DNA of 64,000 bases from an uncultured Prevotellaceae bacterium (GCA_902769705.1 CACXPX010000006.1:1-64000); one strand, 5' to 3'; positions 48,323-57,426 are shown, counted from the stretch's first letter. The notes: generated from the letters alone by a model not told the origin. Translations and numbers: made by a program.

Positions 48323-49054
48323 ATGAAAAATATAATTATAGCAGCAGGATATGCAACCCGTCTTTATCCGTTAACGGAGAATTTCCCCAAACCTTTGTTG
48401 AAAGTGGGGAGCAAATCGATTCTCGAGCGAATGTTTGACGACATAGACGGAATTGAAGATGTTGATGAACACATTATTGTGACCAACCACAAGTTCGCGC
48501 AATGCTTCGAGGATTGGAAACAAGAGATGCAATACAATAAGCCCATTCGGATTGTTGACGATGGAACGACAACTAATGAAGGGCGTTTGGGAGCTGTTCG
48601 TGACTTGTTGTTGGCTATTGAAGCATTCAAAGTGGATGATGATATCATGGTATTAGCGGCTGATAATATCCTTGATTTCTCTTTTCAAGGTTTTGTGGAT
48701 TTCTTCAAAGAGAAGGAAACGTCGGTCATTATGTGCCATTATGAACCCGAACTAAAACGTTTGCAAAGAACTGGTGTGATTGAATTGGATTCCAGCAACC
48801 GAGTGTTGCAGATGCAGGAGAAACCCCAAGAGCCGGTTTCCAATTGGGCAGTACCACCCTTTTATATATATGCGAACAAAGATCTACCTCTCATCAAAGA
48901 TTGCATGAACCACGGATGTGGATTTGATGCACCAGGCAATCTTGCCCACTATCTGGTGGATAAAACTACAGTTCATGCTTGGCAGATGCCTGGCCATCGT
49001 TTCGATATTGGTTCGATGGATAGTTATCGAGAGGCACAAGAGTTATTTAAATAA
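48323..49054 (+). CDS. Sugar-1-phosphate nucleotidyltransferase
   Basis: A 243-residue nucleotidyltransferase of the GT-A type. The signature IIAAGYATRLYPLT with downstream PKPLL binds NTP and magnesium; VLAADNILDF (about 110) carries the metal Asp, and VGSKSILERM is typical. It activates a sugar-1-phosphate, presumably the one made by the GHMP kinase just upstream. The nucleotide and sugar cannot be fixed from sequence. The start is preceded by debris of the DUF559 right repeat rather than a strong Shine-Dalgarno, which is usual for Bacteroidetes. Confidence 0.85.
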   Translation: MKNIIIAAGYATRLYPLTENFPKPLLKVGSKSILERMFDDIDGIEDVDEHIIVTNHKFAQCFEDWKQEMQYNKPIRIVDDGTTTNEGRLGAVRDLLLAIEAFKVDDDIMVLAADNILDFSFQGFVDFFKEKETSVIMCHYEPELKRLQRTGVIELDSSNRVLQMQEKPQEPVSNWAVPPFYIYANKDLPLIKDCMNHGCGFDAPGNLAHYLVDKTTVHAWQMPGHRFDIGSMDSYREAQELFK

Positions 49055-49069
49055 AACGAAATAGAAAAG

Positions 49070-50107
49070 ATGAAGATATTAGTTACAGGTGCGGCCGGTT
49101 TCATTGCTTCCAAGATATCCTATATGTTGGCCGAGCGTGGGGATGAAGTCGTTGATATTGATAATGTCAATGACTATTATGATGTCAGGTTGAAGAATGG
49201 CAGACTCCATGAATTAGGTGTTGAACTGGAGCTGAATGAATATGAATGGAATAAGGAATATCAGAGTTCTAAATTTGCCAATCTTCGTTTCATCAGGATG
49301 GGATTGGAGGACAAAGAGTCCATTGATGCTTTGTTTGCTAAAGAGAAGTTCGATAAAGTCATCAATTTGGCTGCTCAAGCTGGTGTGCGATATTCTATTA
49401 CCAATCCATACGCCTATCTGACAAGCAATCTTGTAGGCTTCTTGAATATTCTTGAAGCATGTAGGAATAATCCTGTTCAACATCTTTTGTTTGCTTCTTC
49501 CAGTTCTGTCTATGGGCTTAACACCAAGGCTCCATTTTCTGAAGACGACAAGGTTGATTCGCCCGTTAGCCTTTATGCCGCGAGCAAGAAATCGAACGAA
49601 CTGATGGCACATAGTTATAGCAAGTTGTATGATATTCCTGCCACTGGGCTTCGCTATTTCACGGTTTATGGCCCTTGGGGGCGCCCTGATATGGCACCAA
49701 TGCTGTTCGCGAGTGCCATTTCGAATGGAAAACCCATTAACGTGTTCAATAATGGCGACATGATTCGTGATTTCACGTTTATTGATGATATTGCACAAGG
49801 TTCTATTCAATGTTTGGACAAGACTCCGAAAGCAGAAGAATGCCCCAACCAAGTGCCTTTCCGAGTATACAATATAGGTTGCTCGAATCCTGTCAAATTG
49901 ATGGATTTCATTCATGAAATTGAGATGGCAGTAGGGAAGAAGGCAGAAATGATTATGAAACCTATGCAACCAGGCGATGTCTATATGACAAATGCCGACA
50001 CCACGAAATTGGAAACGGAGATTGGTTATAAGCCGAAAGTCAACTTGCATGAGGGCATTACCCGTTTCATTGAATGGTATCAGTCAGACAAGAACCCTTT
50101 GAAATAA
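49070..50107 (+). CDS. UDP-glucuronate 4-epimerase-like NAD-dependent epimerase
   Basis: An extended SDR of 345 residues, close to UDP-glucuronate 4-epimerases (LpsL/Cap1J type). It has the cofactor motif TGAAGFIASK, the DIDNVNDYYDVRLK insert characteristic of uronate epimerases, catalytic YAASKK (about 171-176), and RYFTVYGPWGRPDMA. It would convert the UDP-glucuronate made by Ugd (27901) to UDP-galacturonate. It lies 15 bases after the nucleotidyltransferase, in one operon with it and the NTP_transf_5 gene. Confidence 0.87.
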   Translation: MKILVTGAAGFIASKISYMLAERGDEVVDIDNVNDYYDVRLKNGRLHELGVELELNEYEWNKEYQSSKFANLRFIRMGLEDKESIDALFAKEKFDKVINLAAQAGVRYSITNPYAYLTSNLVGFLNILEACRNNPVQHLLFASSSSVYGLNTKAPFSEDDKVDSPVSLYAASKKSNELMAHSYSKLYDIPATGLRYFTVYGPWGRPDMAPMLFASAISNGKPINVFNNGDMIRDFTFIDDIAQGSIQCLDKTPKAEECPNQVPFRVYNIGCSNPVKLMDFIHEIEMAVGKKAEMIMKPMQPGDVYMTNADTTKLETEIGYKPKVNLHEGITRFIEWYQSDKNPLK

Positions 50108-50127
50108 TTAATCCGCTTTAGTTATAG

Positions 50128-51261
50128 ATGTCGGTTTTTGCTCATCCTTTTTTAGATTTCGTCAGATTCAGTCTTCAACCAAACGCCGAGATACCCTCCT
50201 CGGCGTTTCGTGTTTCATGGCATGAAATGCTGGAAACGGCAAAGAAGCAATCGATTGTAGGCGTGTGTTGGCAAGGAGTTCAACGACTTGGCGGCATGAA
50301 GGAAAACAAGCCAACGGACGATGATGTGATGGAGTGGATGGGAGAAGTGCGCAAACTGGAAAAGCGGAACCAGACAGTCAATCAGAAGGCGGCATGGGTG
50401 TATGGGAATTTCAATAAAGAAGGATTCAACGCTTGCGTGTTGAAAGGGCAGGGCAATGCATTGCTTTATCCAACGTCTTCTTTGCGTACTCCTGGCGACA
50501 TCGATATTTGGGTGATTCCTCAGGCGTTCAAGAAAGGAGATGATTACGAAAAATGCATTCGTAAAACAATCAGTTATTGCAAGGAACTGAAGCCAAACGG
50601 AAGGCCTGTATACCATCATATTGATTTCAGGAAGGCTGGTGATGTAGAAGTGGAAGTGCATTATCGTCCGTCTTGGATGAACAATCCTATCAACAATCGA
50701 CGCATTCAAAGATGGTTTCTTGAGCACACAGAAGCATGCATGTCAAATCGGAAGGTCTTTGCTAATGGCGCCATTTTGGAATCAGAGTTCGCTATTCCGA
50801 CTTGGGATTTTAATGTCATATACCAATTGTCGCATATCTTCAAACACCTGCTTTATGAGGGTATCGGACTTCGCCAGTTGATAGATTATTATTACCTGTT
50901 GTCTAATCGTCCAGAGGGAGCATCAGCGAAAGACATTCAGAAAACCATCAAACGTCTCGGACTTGCTCCTATAGCGGGCGCTTTAATGTGGATAATGGAG
51001 AATGTGTTTGGTTTGGATGAGCAACTTCTTGTTTACAAACCGAATCGCAAAACAGGTGTCTTCATGATGAATGAAGTGTTGGAGTCGGGTAATTTCGGTC
51101 GTTTTGATGAACGCCGGATGAGTGGCTCCTATCGTTCGCCAATCATGAAGAACCTTCAACGCCTCGTACGTGATGTGCGTATGGTGGGATATTTCCCATC
51201 AGAATGCGTGTGGGAGCCTTGGTTCCGCATTTATCATTATTTTTGGCGAAGGCGGCATTAA
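50128..51261 (+). CDS. NTP_transf_5 family nucleotidyltransferase-fold protein
   Basis: A 377-residue protein of the uncharacterised nucleotidyltransferase family PF14907. The active-site-like strand ACVLKGQGNALLYP is followed by TPGDIDIWVIP, giving the Gly-x-Asp-Ile-Asp metal signature. A second half with LYEGIGLRQLIDYYYLL is typical. Such proteins are found at the ends of Bacteroidales polysaccharide loci and in PqqD/HprK-like peptide clusters; both contexts are in this window, but 40 kb apart. The biochemical role is unknown. It is the last gene of the capsule operon, followed by a strong terminator. Confidence 0.8.
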   Translation: MSVFAHPFLDFVRFSLQPNAEIPSSAFRVSWHEMLETAKKQSIVGVCWQGVQRLGGMKENKPTDDDVMEWMGEVRKLEKRNQTVNQKAAWVYGNFNKEGFNACVLKGQGNALLYPTSSLRTPGDIDIWVIPQAFKKGDDYEKCIRKTISYCKELKPNGRPVYHHIDFRKAGDVEVEVHYRPSWMNNPINNRRIQRWFLEHTEACMSNRKVFANGAILESEFAIPTWDFNVIYQLSHIFKHLLYEGIGLRQLIDYYYLLSNRPEGASAKDIQKTIKRLGLAPIAGALMWIMENVFGLDEQLLVYKPNRKTGVFMMNEVLESGNFGRFDERRMSGSYRSPIMKNLQRLVRDVRMVGYFPSECVWEPWFRIYHYFWRRRH

Positions 51262-51295
51262 CACCTGCTCAAATCTGACAGATTGAATGCAATAG

Positions 51296-51328
51296 CGGCA
51301 ATTGGACGATTCCAGTTGCCGTTTTTTT
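51296..51328 (+). terminator. Terminator at the end of the capsule locus
   Basis: Stem CGGCAATTGG (51296-51305) pairs with CCAGTTGCCG (51312-51321), one T-G pair, with a six-base loop, followed by a run of seven T. Confidence 0.85.
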
Positions 51329-51340
51329 CGTTTGGTTTTG

Positions 51341-51450
51341 TCAAAGACCTCAAATGAGCTTGTCAAAGCTATGGAATGAGGCGATCAAAGCTATGCAATG
51401 AGGAGGTCAAAGACCACAAATGACACTCTCATTTGCCGTCAATGATAACG
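51341..51450 (+). repeat. 22-base TCA/TGA tandem repeat, array D
   Basis: Five complete units: TCA at 51341, 51363, 51385, 51407 and 51429, each with TGA exactly 14 bases later. The inner cores fall into AAGACCxCAAA and AAGCTATGxAA types, the same as in arrays A and B. It is placed between convergent genes, directly after the capsule terminator; its last unit overlaps the final 12 bases of the NudC gene. Confidence 0.9.
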
Positions 51451-52242
51451 GCTTTCTATTGCTTGTTGATTGCCATCATTTTCCAACCAATGATCAAGCA
51501 ACATTCTTGCAATGCTGAGTTTCTCGGGAATGTGGGGAAGATTGTTTCGGGTGAACCAACTTCCAGCCGAAAGCTCCGACTTTTGTAGATGTATTTCTCC
51601 AGAAACATAGTCGGCGTTGAAGCCCACCATTAAGCCTGAAGGGTAGGGCCACGGTTGAGAGCCGAAATATTGAATATTAGTGATTTCGATGCCTGTTTCT
51701 TCACGAACCTCGCGCACAACAGCTTCTTCAAGAGTCTCGCCAGTTTCCACAAAACCGGCAACCAATCCGTAAAAATCGCCTCTGAAATTGCGAGCGTGCA
51801 CAAGCAAAACTTCTTCTCCACGATGAATCAACACGATGACAGCTGTTGCCAGTTGTGGCCAAACTTCTTTTCCGCATTGGGTGCATCGCTTAGAAATGTC
51901 TGTATGCAATTTCATGGGAGCGCCACACACGCCACAAAATTTCGTATTCTGGTCCCAATATAGGATTTCTTGGCACTTCCCGGCTTTCAGATAAAAAGCA
52001 AAAGGAATCTTGTTGTAGGATTGGCGCAATCCACACATCTCGAATTGGGGATTGTTTGTGACTGGAGCGTCAATGTGGAACGTTCGCACAGTTTCACCAT
52101 CATCAAATGGAGTGATGTTGTGAACGGTTGTCCAAGGCTTAATTTCCACAGGAGGCATCTCAGAATAAGGAATCGCATATGCCTCTCCTTGCTTTTCCAA
52201 TAGGATATCTGTTTTGCAAAAGACAAACCAATAGTGTTTCAT
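51439..52242 (-). CDS. nudC: NAD(+) diphosphatase NudC
   Basis: A Nudix hydrolase of 267 residues that cleaves NADH to NMNH and AMP and can remove NAD caps from RNA. The zinc ribbon is CGVCGAPMKLH...CTQCGKEV (about 99-123). The Nudix box is GFVETGETLEEAVVREVREE (about 164), followed by the NudC signature SQPWPYPSGLM. It is downstream of the nucleotidase gene by 13 bases and probably co-transcribed, so both act on nucleotide turnover though in different compartments. Its 3' end lies inside repeat array D. Confidence 0.9.
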   Translation of the reverse strand: MKHYWFVFCKTDILLEKQGEAYAIPYSEMPPVEIKPWTTVHNITPFDDGETVRTFHIDAPVTNNPQFEMCGLRQSYNKIPFAFYLKAGKCQEILYWDQNTKFCGVCGAPMKLHTDISKRCTQCGKEVWPQLATAVIVLIHRGEEVLLVHARNFRGDFYGLVAGFVETGETLEEAVVREVREETGIEITNIQYFGSQPWPYPSGLMVGFNADYVSGEIHLQKSELSAGSWFTRNNLPHIPEKLSIARMLLDHWLENDGNQQAIESRYH

Positions 52243-52255
52243 TACTTTATTGCTT

Positions 52256-53989
52256 TTATTGTTTGAATAGCAATTTACGGTCGCGCTCAGCAGCTGGTTT
52301 TACCCACTCTTCAGGTACGAAACGCCAATTGTTGTTGGGTTGAGGATCCATTACTTGTTGCTTCTCAATCTCTTTCATCAGATAGTAGCGCTGGTCTTTC
52401 TCACTCCGCCAGATGATTCGGCTCTCAAGACTATCGCGTGGAATGCCTGCACCACGTGTGAGTAATTCGCCACCACCGTTTCCACGATAACTGTTCACGG
52501 CAACTTTATACCATTTTCGTTCATCAAAAGGTTGTCCATTGCTCATTTTGAGAATGCGAACCTTCTGTCCATCCGGTTTTGTAACATCTACTTCGTAATC
52601 GATACCAGCCGCACTATCGAAGTTGAACGAGAAATTCTTAAATCCCAATCGTTGCTGATCTCCTGAAGTCCGTTCGTCTAAAAGCAGTAGGTGGTCATCG
52701 GGGGATTGCATCGTATTGACCCACAAGTCGTAACTCATTTCCAGATGCTTGCGTATTTCCTCACCTGTAAGACGCATCACGTAGAGTTGGTTCTCATACC
52801 TATAAAGGCTGAACATGTCGCTCATTGTGATGGGGCCTTCCTTGATGGAGGCGTTAAACGACAGGGGAGCATTAAATGCAATGTCGGCATTCGTGATTTG
52901 AAGCTCCAAATTCAAGATGAGGTCGTTGAATGCAGAACTTCCGAAATAGCTGTCGCGTGTGTAAATCGAAGATTTGAATTCGCCAATTTTCCTGTTCACA
53001 AAGTTGTTCACCTCATCAATTCGGGGCTGGAAATGTTGCATATAAGCTTCATCAATGGGTTGGTCGGCAACGTTGATGATTCCTCCCGTGATGTATTTGT
53101 CCACCACTTTCTTTCCCTTCATCTTCAACTCGATGGAAACGTCGGCAATAGAAAGGGCATTATTGGCAGGGTCTAGACACACCACTTTTTGTCCCGCATT
53201 GTTTGTAATGATGTCATGAAAGCGCGTGTGGTCGTGTCCGAATAAAACGATATCGAAGCCAGGAACCTCTTTTGCCACTTTGATTGAAGCGTCTTCATCG
53301 TATTCTGATGTGGAGATACCGCCCTCTTTACCACTATGGAAAAGCCCGATGACAATATCGGGATGTTCAGTTTCCTGAACTTGTTTCATCCAATATTTAG
53401 CCGAAGAAACCATTTCCTCGAAACGCATTCCACTCCAAATGTTGGTTGAAAGCCAATTGGGAATGGCTGGTGTCAACAATCCAATAACGGCAATCTTGAT
53501 GCCTTCACGCTTGAAAATAGCATATGGTTGTAAGTATGGCTTACCCGTTTTCGTGTCTATGACATTAGCTCCAAGCATGGGGCATTTCACTTCACGAATC
53601 CACTTATCGTACACATCATGTCCAGGTTCAACGTCGTGGTTTCCAATGGTTTGTGCGTCATATTTCAAGTAATTGATTACCTCGGCGGCAATGTTGGTAT
53701 GGTCGGTGTCGATGAAGTTGGAATAATAACAAGTGGGTTGTCCTTGAAGAATGTCTCCGTTGTCCAAGAGAATTAAGTTCTCACCGTATTCTTCACGCGC
53801 CAACTTCACATAATGGCTGACACGTGCCATTGTGCCAGCCTTAGGTTGGCGCGTGATGAAGTCGTATGGAAAGAAAGACCCATGCACATCGCTGGTTTCA
53901 ATCACTTTGATTCGGATAGTCTTTTGTTTGGCCATTGTCGGAATTGTCATACAGAGCGCGACAAGGCACACTGCAAATGCTTTTTTCAT
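52256..53989 (-). CDS. Secreted 5'-nucleotidase / cyclic-nucleotide phosphodiesterase family protein
   Basis: A 577-residue periplasmic metallophosphatase of the UshA/CpdB type with a signal peptide (MKKAFAVCLVALCMTIPTMA). Metal-site motifs in order are ETSDVHG (about 32), LLDNGDILQG (about 74), GNHDVEPGHD (about 117), FHSGKEGG (about 216) and GHDHTRFHD (about 251). A C-terminal 5'-nucleotidase domain (about 340-530) has NSYRGNGGGELLTRG. It releases phosphate and nucleosides from extracytoplasmic nucleotides. A -7 box (TATTTTTG, minus strand, 54010-54017) precedes it. Confidence 0.9.
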   Translation of the reverse strand: MKKAFAVCLVALCMTIPTMAKQKTIRIKVIETSDVHGSFFPYDFITRQPKAGTMARVSHYVKLAREEYGENLILLDNGDILQGQPTCYYSNFIDTDHTNIAAEVINYLKYDAQTIGNHDVEPGHDVYDKWIREVKCPMLGANVIDTKTGKPYLQPYAIFKREGIKIAVIGLLTPAIPNWLSTNIWSGMRFEEMVSSAKYWMKQVQETEHPDIVIGLFHSGKEGGISTSEYDEDASIKVAKEVPGFDIVLFGHDHTRFHDIITNNAGQKVVCLDPANNALSIADVSIELKMKGKKVVDKYITGGIINVADQPIDEAYMQHFQPRIDEVNNFVNRKIGEFKSSIYTRDSYFGSSAFNDLILNLELQITNADIAFNAPLSFNASIKEGPITMSDMFSLYRYENQLYVMRLTGEEIRKHLEMSYDLWVNTMQSPDDHLLLLDERTSGDQQRLGFKNFSFNFDSAAGIDYEVDVTKPDGQKVRILKMSNGQPFDERKWYKVAVNSYRGNGGGELLTRGAGIPRDSLESRIIWRSEKDQRYYLMKEIEKQQVMDPQPNNNWRFVPEEWVKPAAERDRKLLFKQ

Positions 53990-54079
53990 GAGATTTGTAT
54001 TTTATTTTGCAAAAATACGAAAAAGTTTGCATTAGGCACGAATTTTGCTGTTCAATTTTTAAAAAAGGAGGAAAAGATT

Positions 54080-54742
54080 ATGGCATTTATTGATTACTAC
54101 AAGATTTTAGGAGTTGACAAGAACATTCCGCAAAAGGATGTTCGTGCGGCTTACCGTAAGCGTGCTAAGATGTATCACCCCGACTTGAATCCTAATGACG
54201 CTAAAGCTAAGGCTAAGTTTCAGGCTTTGAACGAGGCTTATGACGTGATTGGTGACCCAGAGAAGCGAAAGAAATATGACCAATATGGAGAGCATTGGAA
54301 GGAAGCCGGGGATTTCCAAGAACGTCAAGGTGGCTTTAATTGGGATGGAGGTGGTTCGCCTTTCGATGGTTTCGATTTCAGTAACCTCTCAGGTGGCGGA
54401 TTCTCCTCATTCTTCCAAGAGTTGTTTGGCGGAGGCGGTAGAAGTCGAGGCACAAAGAATACCACAAGGCAAAACGTTGGTGAGATGACGGCAAACGTCA
54501 ACATCGATCTATACACGGCTTTGCTTGGTGGTGAGGTTATTGTGCAACTGAGTAGTGGGACGAAGTTGAAGTTGAAAATCAAGCCCGAAACCCAACCTGG
54601 CACAAAGGTTCGTATTCGTGGAAAGGGCTACAATCGTGGAGATGGCACATTTGGCGATTTGATTATCACTTATAATGTCACTCTGCCAAAGAATCTGACA
54701 GAAAGGCAGAAGAGCCTTTTACAACAGATGCGTAATGGTTGA
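54080..54742 (+). CDS. CbpA/DnaJ-type co-chaperone
   Basis: A 220-residue J-domain protein. The J domain (1 to about 68) has His33-Pro34-Asp35 in YHPDLNP, needed to stimulate DnaK. A Gly/Phe-rich segment (about 85-125) and the DnaJ C-terminal substrate-binding domain follow (VNIDLYTALLGGEV, GKGYNRGDGTFGDL). The zinc-finger region is missing and only one C-terminal beta domain is evident, so this is a shortened CbpA-like type. The start at 54080 is fixed by AAGGAGG at 54065-54071; the frame is open upstream to 53813 but that part overlaps the divergent nucleotidase gene. Confidence 0.88.
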   Translation: MAFIDYYKILGVDKNIPQKDVRAAYRKRAKMYHPDLNPNDAKAKAKFQALNEAYDVIGDPEKRKKYDQYGEHWKEAGDFQERQGGFNWDGGGSPFDGFDFSNLSGGGFSSFFQELFGGGGRSRGTKNTTRQNVGEMTANVNIDLYTALLGGEVIVQLSSGTKLKLKIKPETQPGTKVRIRGKGYNRGDGTFGDLIITYNVTLPKNLTERQKSLLQQMRNG

Positions 54743-54785
54743 TGATTTAGTCAAATGTCAACGTCAAAAGATATCTGGTGAGAGA

Positions 54786-55637
54786 ATGAAAATAGGATTG
54801 GTATTAGAGGGAGGTGCATTGCGTGGAATGTTCACGGCTGGCGTTCTTGATGTGTTGTCGGAGCAAGGAGTAAGCGTCGATGGCGTGATTGGTGTGTCGG
54901 CTGGTGCTTGTTTTGGATGCAATTACAAGAGCGGGCAAGTGGGCCGAGCCGTGAGATATAATACTCGTTTTGCACGTGATAAGAGATATTGCAGCTTGTG
55001 GTCGTGGTTGACTACAGGCAATCTTTTCAATGCCAAGTTTGCCTACCACACGGTTGCAGAAGAACTCGATATCTTCGACAATGCCGCTTTCTTAGCCAAT
55101 CCTATGGAGTATCATCTGGTGGCAACCGATGTGTTGACGGGCTGCCCTGTCTATCAACAAATGGTTAAGGGAGGTGCTTGGCTATACGAATGGCTTCGTG
55201 CTTCTTCGTCAATGCCGATTGCATCGAGAGTGGTTGAGGTTGACGGTTATAAATTACTTGATGGAGGCATCAGCGACTCAATTCCGCTTCGACATTTTGA
55301 GAGCATCGGATATGAGCGAAACGTGGTGGTGTTGACCCAACCATTGGGGTTCAAGAAGAAGCCGATGCGTGGGATGTGGCTGATGAAACTATTGCTTCGG
55401 AAATATCCCAAATTGGTGGAGGCGTTGGAGAACAGGTGGAAGATGTATAATGATGAGCTCGACTATATAGTTCAACGGGCTGAGAGTGGTCATTGTCTCA
55501 TTATCGCTCCTGATAAGGTTTTGCCAATAGGCCGCATTTCGCATGATGCGGAGAAGATGTGGGAAACACACGGAATGGGAAGGAAGGCGGCAGAAGAGCG
55601 TTTGGAAGAAATCAGAACTTTCCTGAAGAAAGACTAA
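54786..55637 (+). CDS. Patatin-like phospholipase (YjjU-type)
   Basis: A patatin-family serine hydrolase of 283 residues. It opens with GLVLEGGALRGMFTAGVLD (oxyanion-hole glycines), carries the nucleophile in GVSAGACFG (about 38-46), and the catalytic Asp in DGGISDSIP (about 161). It is likely a cytoplasmic lipid acyl hydrolase. The ATG at 54786 is preferred because the conserved sequence starts there; an ATG at 54735 overlapping the co-chaperone stop would add 17 unconserved residues. It is the second gene of the operon with the co-chaperone. Confidence 0.86.
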   Translation: MKIGLVLEGGALRGMFTAGVLDVLSEQGVSVDGVIGVSAGACFGCNYKSGQVGRAVRYNTRFARDKRYCSLWSWLTTGNLFNAKFAYHTVAEELDIFDNAAFLANPMEYHLVATDVLTGCPVYQQMVKGGAWLYEWLRASSSMPIASRVVEVDGYKLLDGGISDSIPLRHFESIGYERNVVVLTQPLGFKKKPMRGMWLMKLLLRKYPKLVEALENRWKMYNDELDYIVQRAESGHCLIIAPDKVLPIGRISHDAEKMWETHGMGRKAAEERLEEIRTFLKKD

Positions 55638-55663
55638 AGATGAATTGTAAGACATAAAAGAAA

Positions 55664-55702
55664 CGGACTCCACCCTTATTGATGACAATAGAGTGGAGCC
55701 CG
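55664..55702. terminator. Terminator between patatin and tagaturonate reductase genes
   Basis: Stem CGGACTCCAC (55664-55673) with GTGGAGCCCG (55693-55702), one mismatch, lies between the two convergent genes. Confidence 0.6.
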
Positions 55703-55724
55703 ATTTGTTTTTGAAGGATAGAAT

Positions 55725-57203
55725 TTACAAGATGGTCTTGACGGCTTCGAGCATTCCTTTTTCTTGAATGAGGTCGAGGTCTGTCTTCACGAGTTCTGCC
55801 AAACCTTTCACACCGTGGAGATCTTCGCCCCAAATGAACTCAGCAGAGAGAACGCCATCGGTGACCTTCTGAGTGTCGCCTGTTGCCCAAAGTTCTTTGA
55901 GCAAGTCCATAATCTTCGGATCGTCGTTGGGAACAATCTCAGCGCCATCTCTGCGCACACCACCCTTATAATATGTGATGATGGCGGCAAGACCGAACAC
56001 CAGTCCTTGAGGAAGTTCGCCCTTACGCTCCAAATAAGTCTTCACGCCAGGCAGGTCGCGAGCTTGGAATTTGGGGAACGAGTTGAGCATGATGCTTGTC
56101 ACTTGATGGTCGACGTATGGATTGTTGAAGCGCTCGAGCACATCAGAAGCAAACTGCTTCAGCTCGTCCATCGGGAGGTTGAGCGTTTCCATGAGTTCCT
56201 CGAATTGCACTTTGTGGATGTACTTGCCAATGACGGGATGGTTGCAAGCATCGCGCACGATGTTGACTCCGCTGAGGTAGGCGACGGGAGAGAGAACGGT
56301 GTGAGGACCGTTTAGCAAAGTCACCTTGCGCTCGTGATAAGGCTTTTCGCTCTCAGCGATGAGCACATGAAGGCCTGCTTTCTCAGCAGGGAATTCAGCA
56401 CGAAGCTCATCGCAAGTCATGTTCTCAGCTTTCTCGATGACCCAGAGGTGGAAGATTTCGGCTTGAACCACCAGATTGTCCTTGTATCCAATCTTCTCCT
56501 GAATCTCTTTGATTTCCTTGCGTGGGAAACCAGGAACAATGCGGTCGACAAGCGTTGCACACACATAGTTATAGTTGGTGAACCACGCCTTGAAGCCTTC
56601 ATAGTCGGCTCCAAAGTCGTCTTTCCAAAGTTCGATATACTTGTAGATGCACTCCTTCAAGTGGTGTCCGTTCAAGAAAATCAGTTCGCAAGGCATGATG
56701 ATGAGACCTTTCTTGGGGTCGCCATCGAAAGTCTTATAGCGATGGAAAAGCAACTGAACCAGCTTGCCCGGATATGAAGAGGCAGGAGCATCGGCAAATT
56801 TGCAAGTGTCGTCGAAGGCGATACCAGCCTCGGTGGTGTTTGAGATGACAAAGCGTATTTCGGGTTGTTCGGCCAATGCCATGAAAGCCGCATTTTGGGA
56901 ATAGGGATTCAAGGCTCTGCTAACAACATCGATGCGCTCAAGTGTGTTGACGGCCTCTCCATTCAGACGCCCCTGAAGATTGACATGATAGAGGCAATCC
57001 TGCCCATTGAGCCAATCAACCATTCCTCGCTCGATGGGTTGGACGATGACAACTGAACCATTGAAATTGGTCTTCTGATTCATGTTCCACACAATCCAAT
57101 CAACAAATGCACGAAGGAAGTTTCCTTCACCAAATTGGATGATTTTCTCCGGCATCACACTCTTGGGAGCGGTGCGCTTGTTCAACGATTTCAACTGTTG
57201 CAT
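55725..57203 (-). CDS. uxaB: Tagaturonate reductase (altronate oxidoreductase)
   Basis: A 492-residue long-chain mannitol-dehydrogenase-family enzyme reducing D-tagaturonate to D-altronate with NADH in galacturonate catabolism. Recognisable parts are QFGEGNFLRAFVDWIVWNMN (about 23), the ISNTTEAGI motif (about 140), CELIFLNGHHLKECI (about 178) and LLNGPHTVLSPVAYL (about 295). Altronate dehydratase (UxaA) and isomerase (UxaC) are not in the window. A TATCTTTG -7 box at 57248-57255 (minus strand) lies upstream. Galacturonate also appears on the biosynthetic side, as the likely sugar of the capsule. Confidence 0.88.
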   Translation of the reverse strand: MQQLKSLNKRTAPKSVMPEKIIQFGEGNFLRAFVDWIVWNMNQKTNFNGSVVIVQPIERGMVDWLNGQDCLYHVNLQGRLNGEAVNTLERIDVVSRALNPYSQNAAFMALAEQPEIRFVISNTTEAGIAFDDTCKFADAPASSYPGKLVQLLFHRYKTFDGDPKKGLIIMPCELIFLNGHHLKECIYKYIELWKDDFGADYEGFKAWFTNYNYVCATLVDRIVPGFPRKEIKEIQEKIGYKDNLVVQAEIFHLWVIEKAENMTCDELRAEFPAEKAGLHVLIAESEKPYHERKVTLLNGPHTVLSPVAYLSGVNIVRDACNHPVIGKYIHKVQFEELMETLNLPMDELKQFASDVLERFNNPYVDHQVTSIMLNSFPKFQARDLPGVKTYLERKGELPQGLVFGLAAIITYYKGGVRRDGAEIVPNDDPKIMDLLKELWATGDTQKVTDGVLSAEFIWGEDLHGVKGLAELVKTDLDLIQEKGMLEAVKTIL

Positions 57204-57365
57204 GATTTTGATTTATTTAAAATAAGGTCATTTTGATTTGTTTGGTGCAAAGATAGTAAAAATCTTCATATGATGGTACACGAATCCTGTAAAAATTTAC
57301 GAAAACCTTTACATATTTTTTTCTTGCTTGCCAAACACAAAATATAATCGTCAATAAAAAAGAAA

Positions 57366-57398
57366 ACACGGATGAATCATCAATATATCCATCCGTGT
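57366..57398 (-). terminator. Terminator after the rhodanese-MBL gene
   Basis: A perfect nine-base stem, ACACGGATG (57366-57374) with CATCCGTGT (57390-57398). On the minus strand it follows the stop at 57427 and is followed by a T-rich run. Confidence 0.7.
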
Positions 57399-57426
57399 AA
57401 TCTATTGGTTTTGATTTGTTGAATCC

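Noticed and set aside
51341-51450. Tandem repeats considered as a CRISPR array
   Set aside because: Units are contiguous 22-mers without separate repeats and spacers, cores vary gradually between arrays, and no cas gene is present.
53813-54079. N-terminal extension of the co-chaperone frame
   Set aside because: It overlaps the start of the divergent nucleotidase gene, and the J-domain start at 54080 has a strong ribosome binding site.
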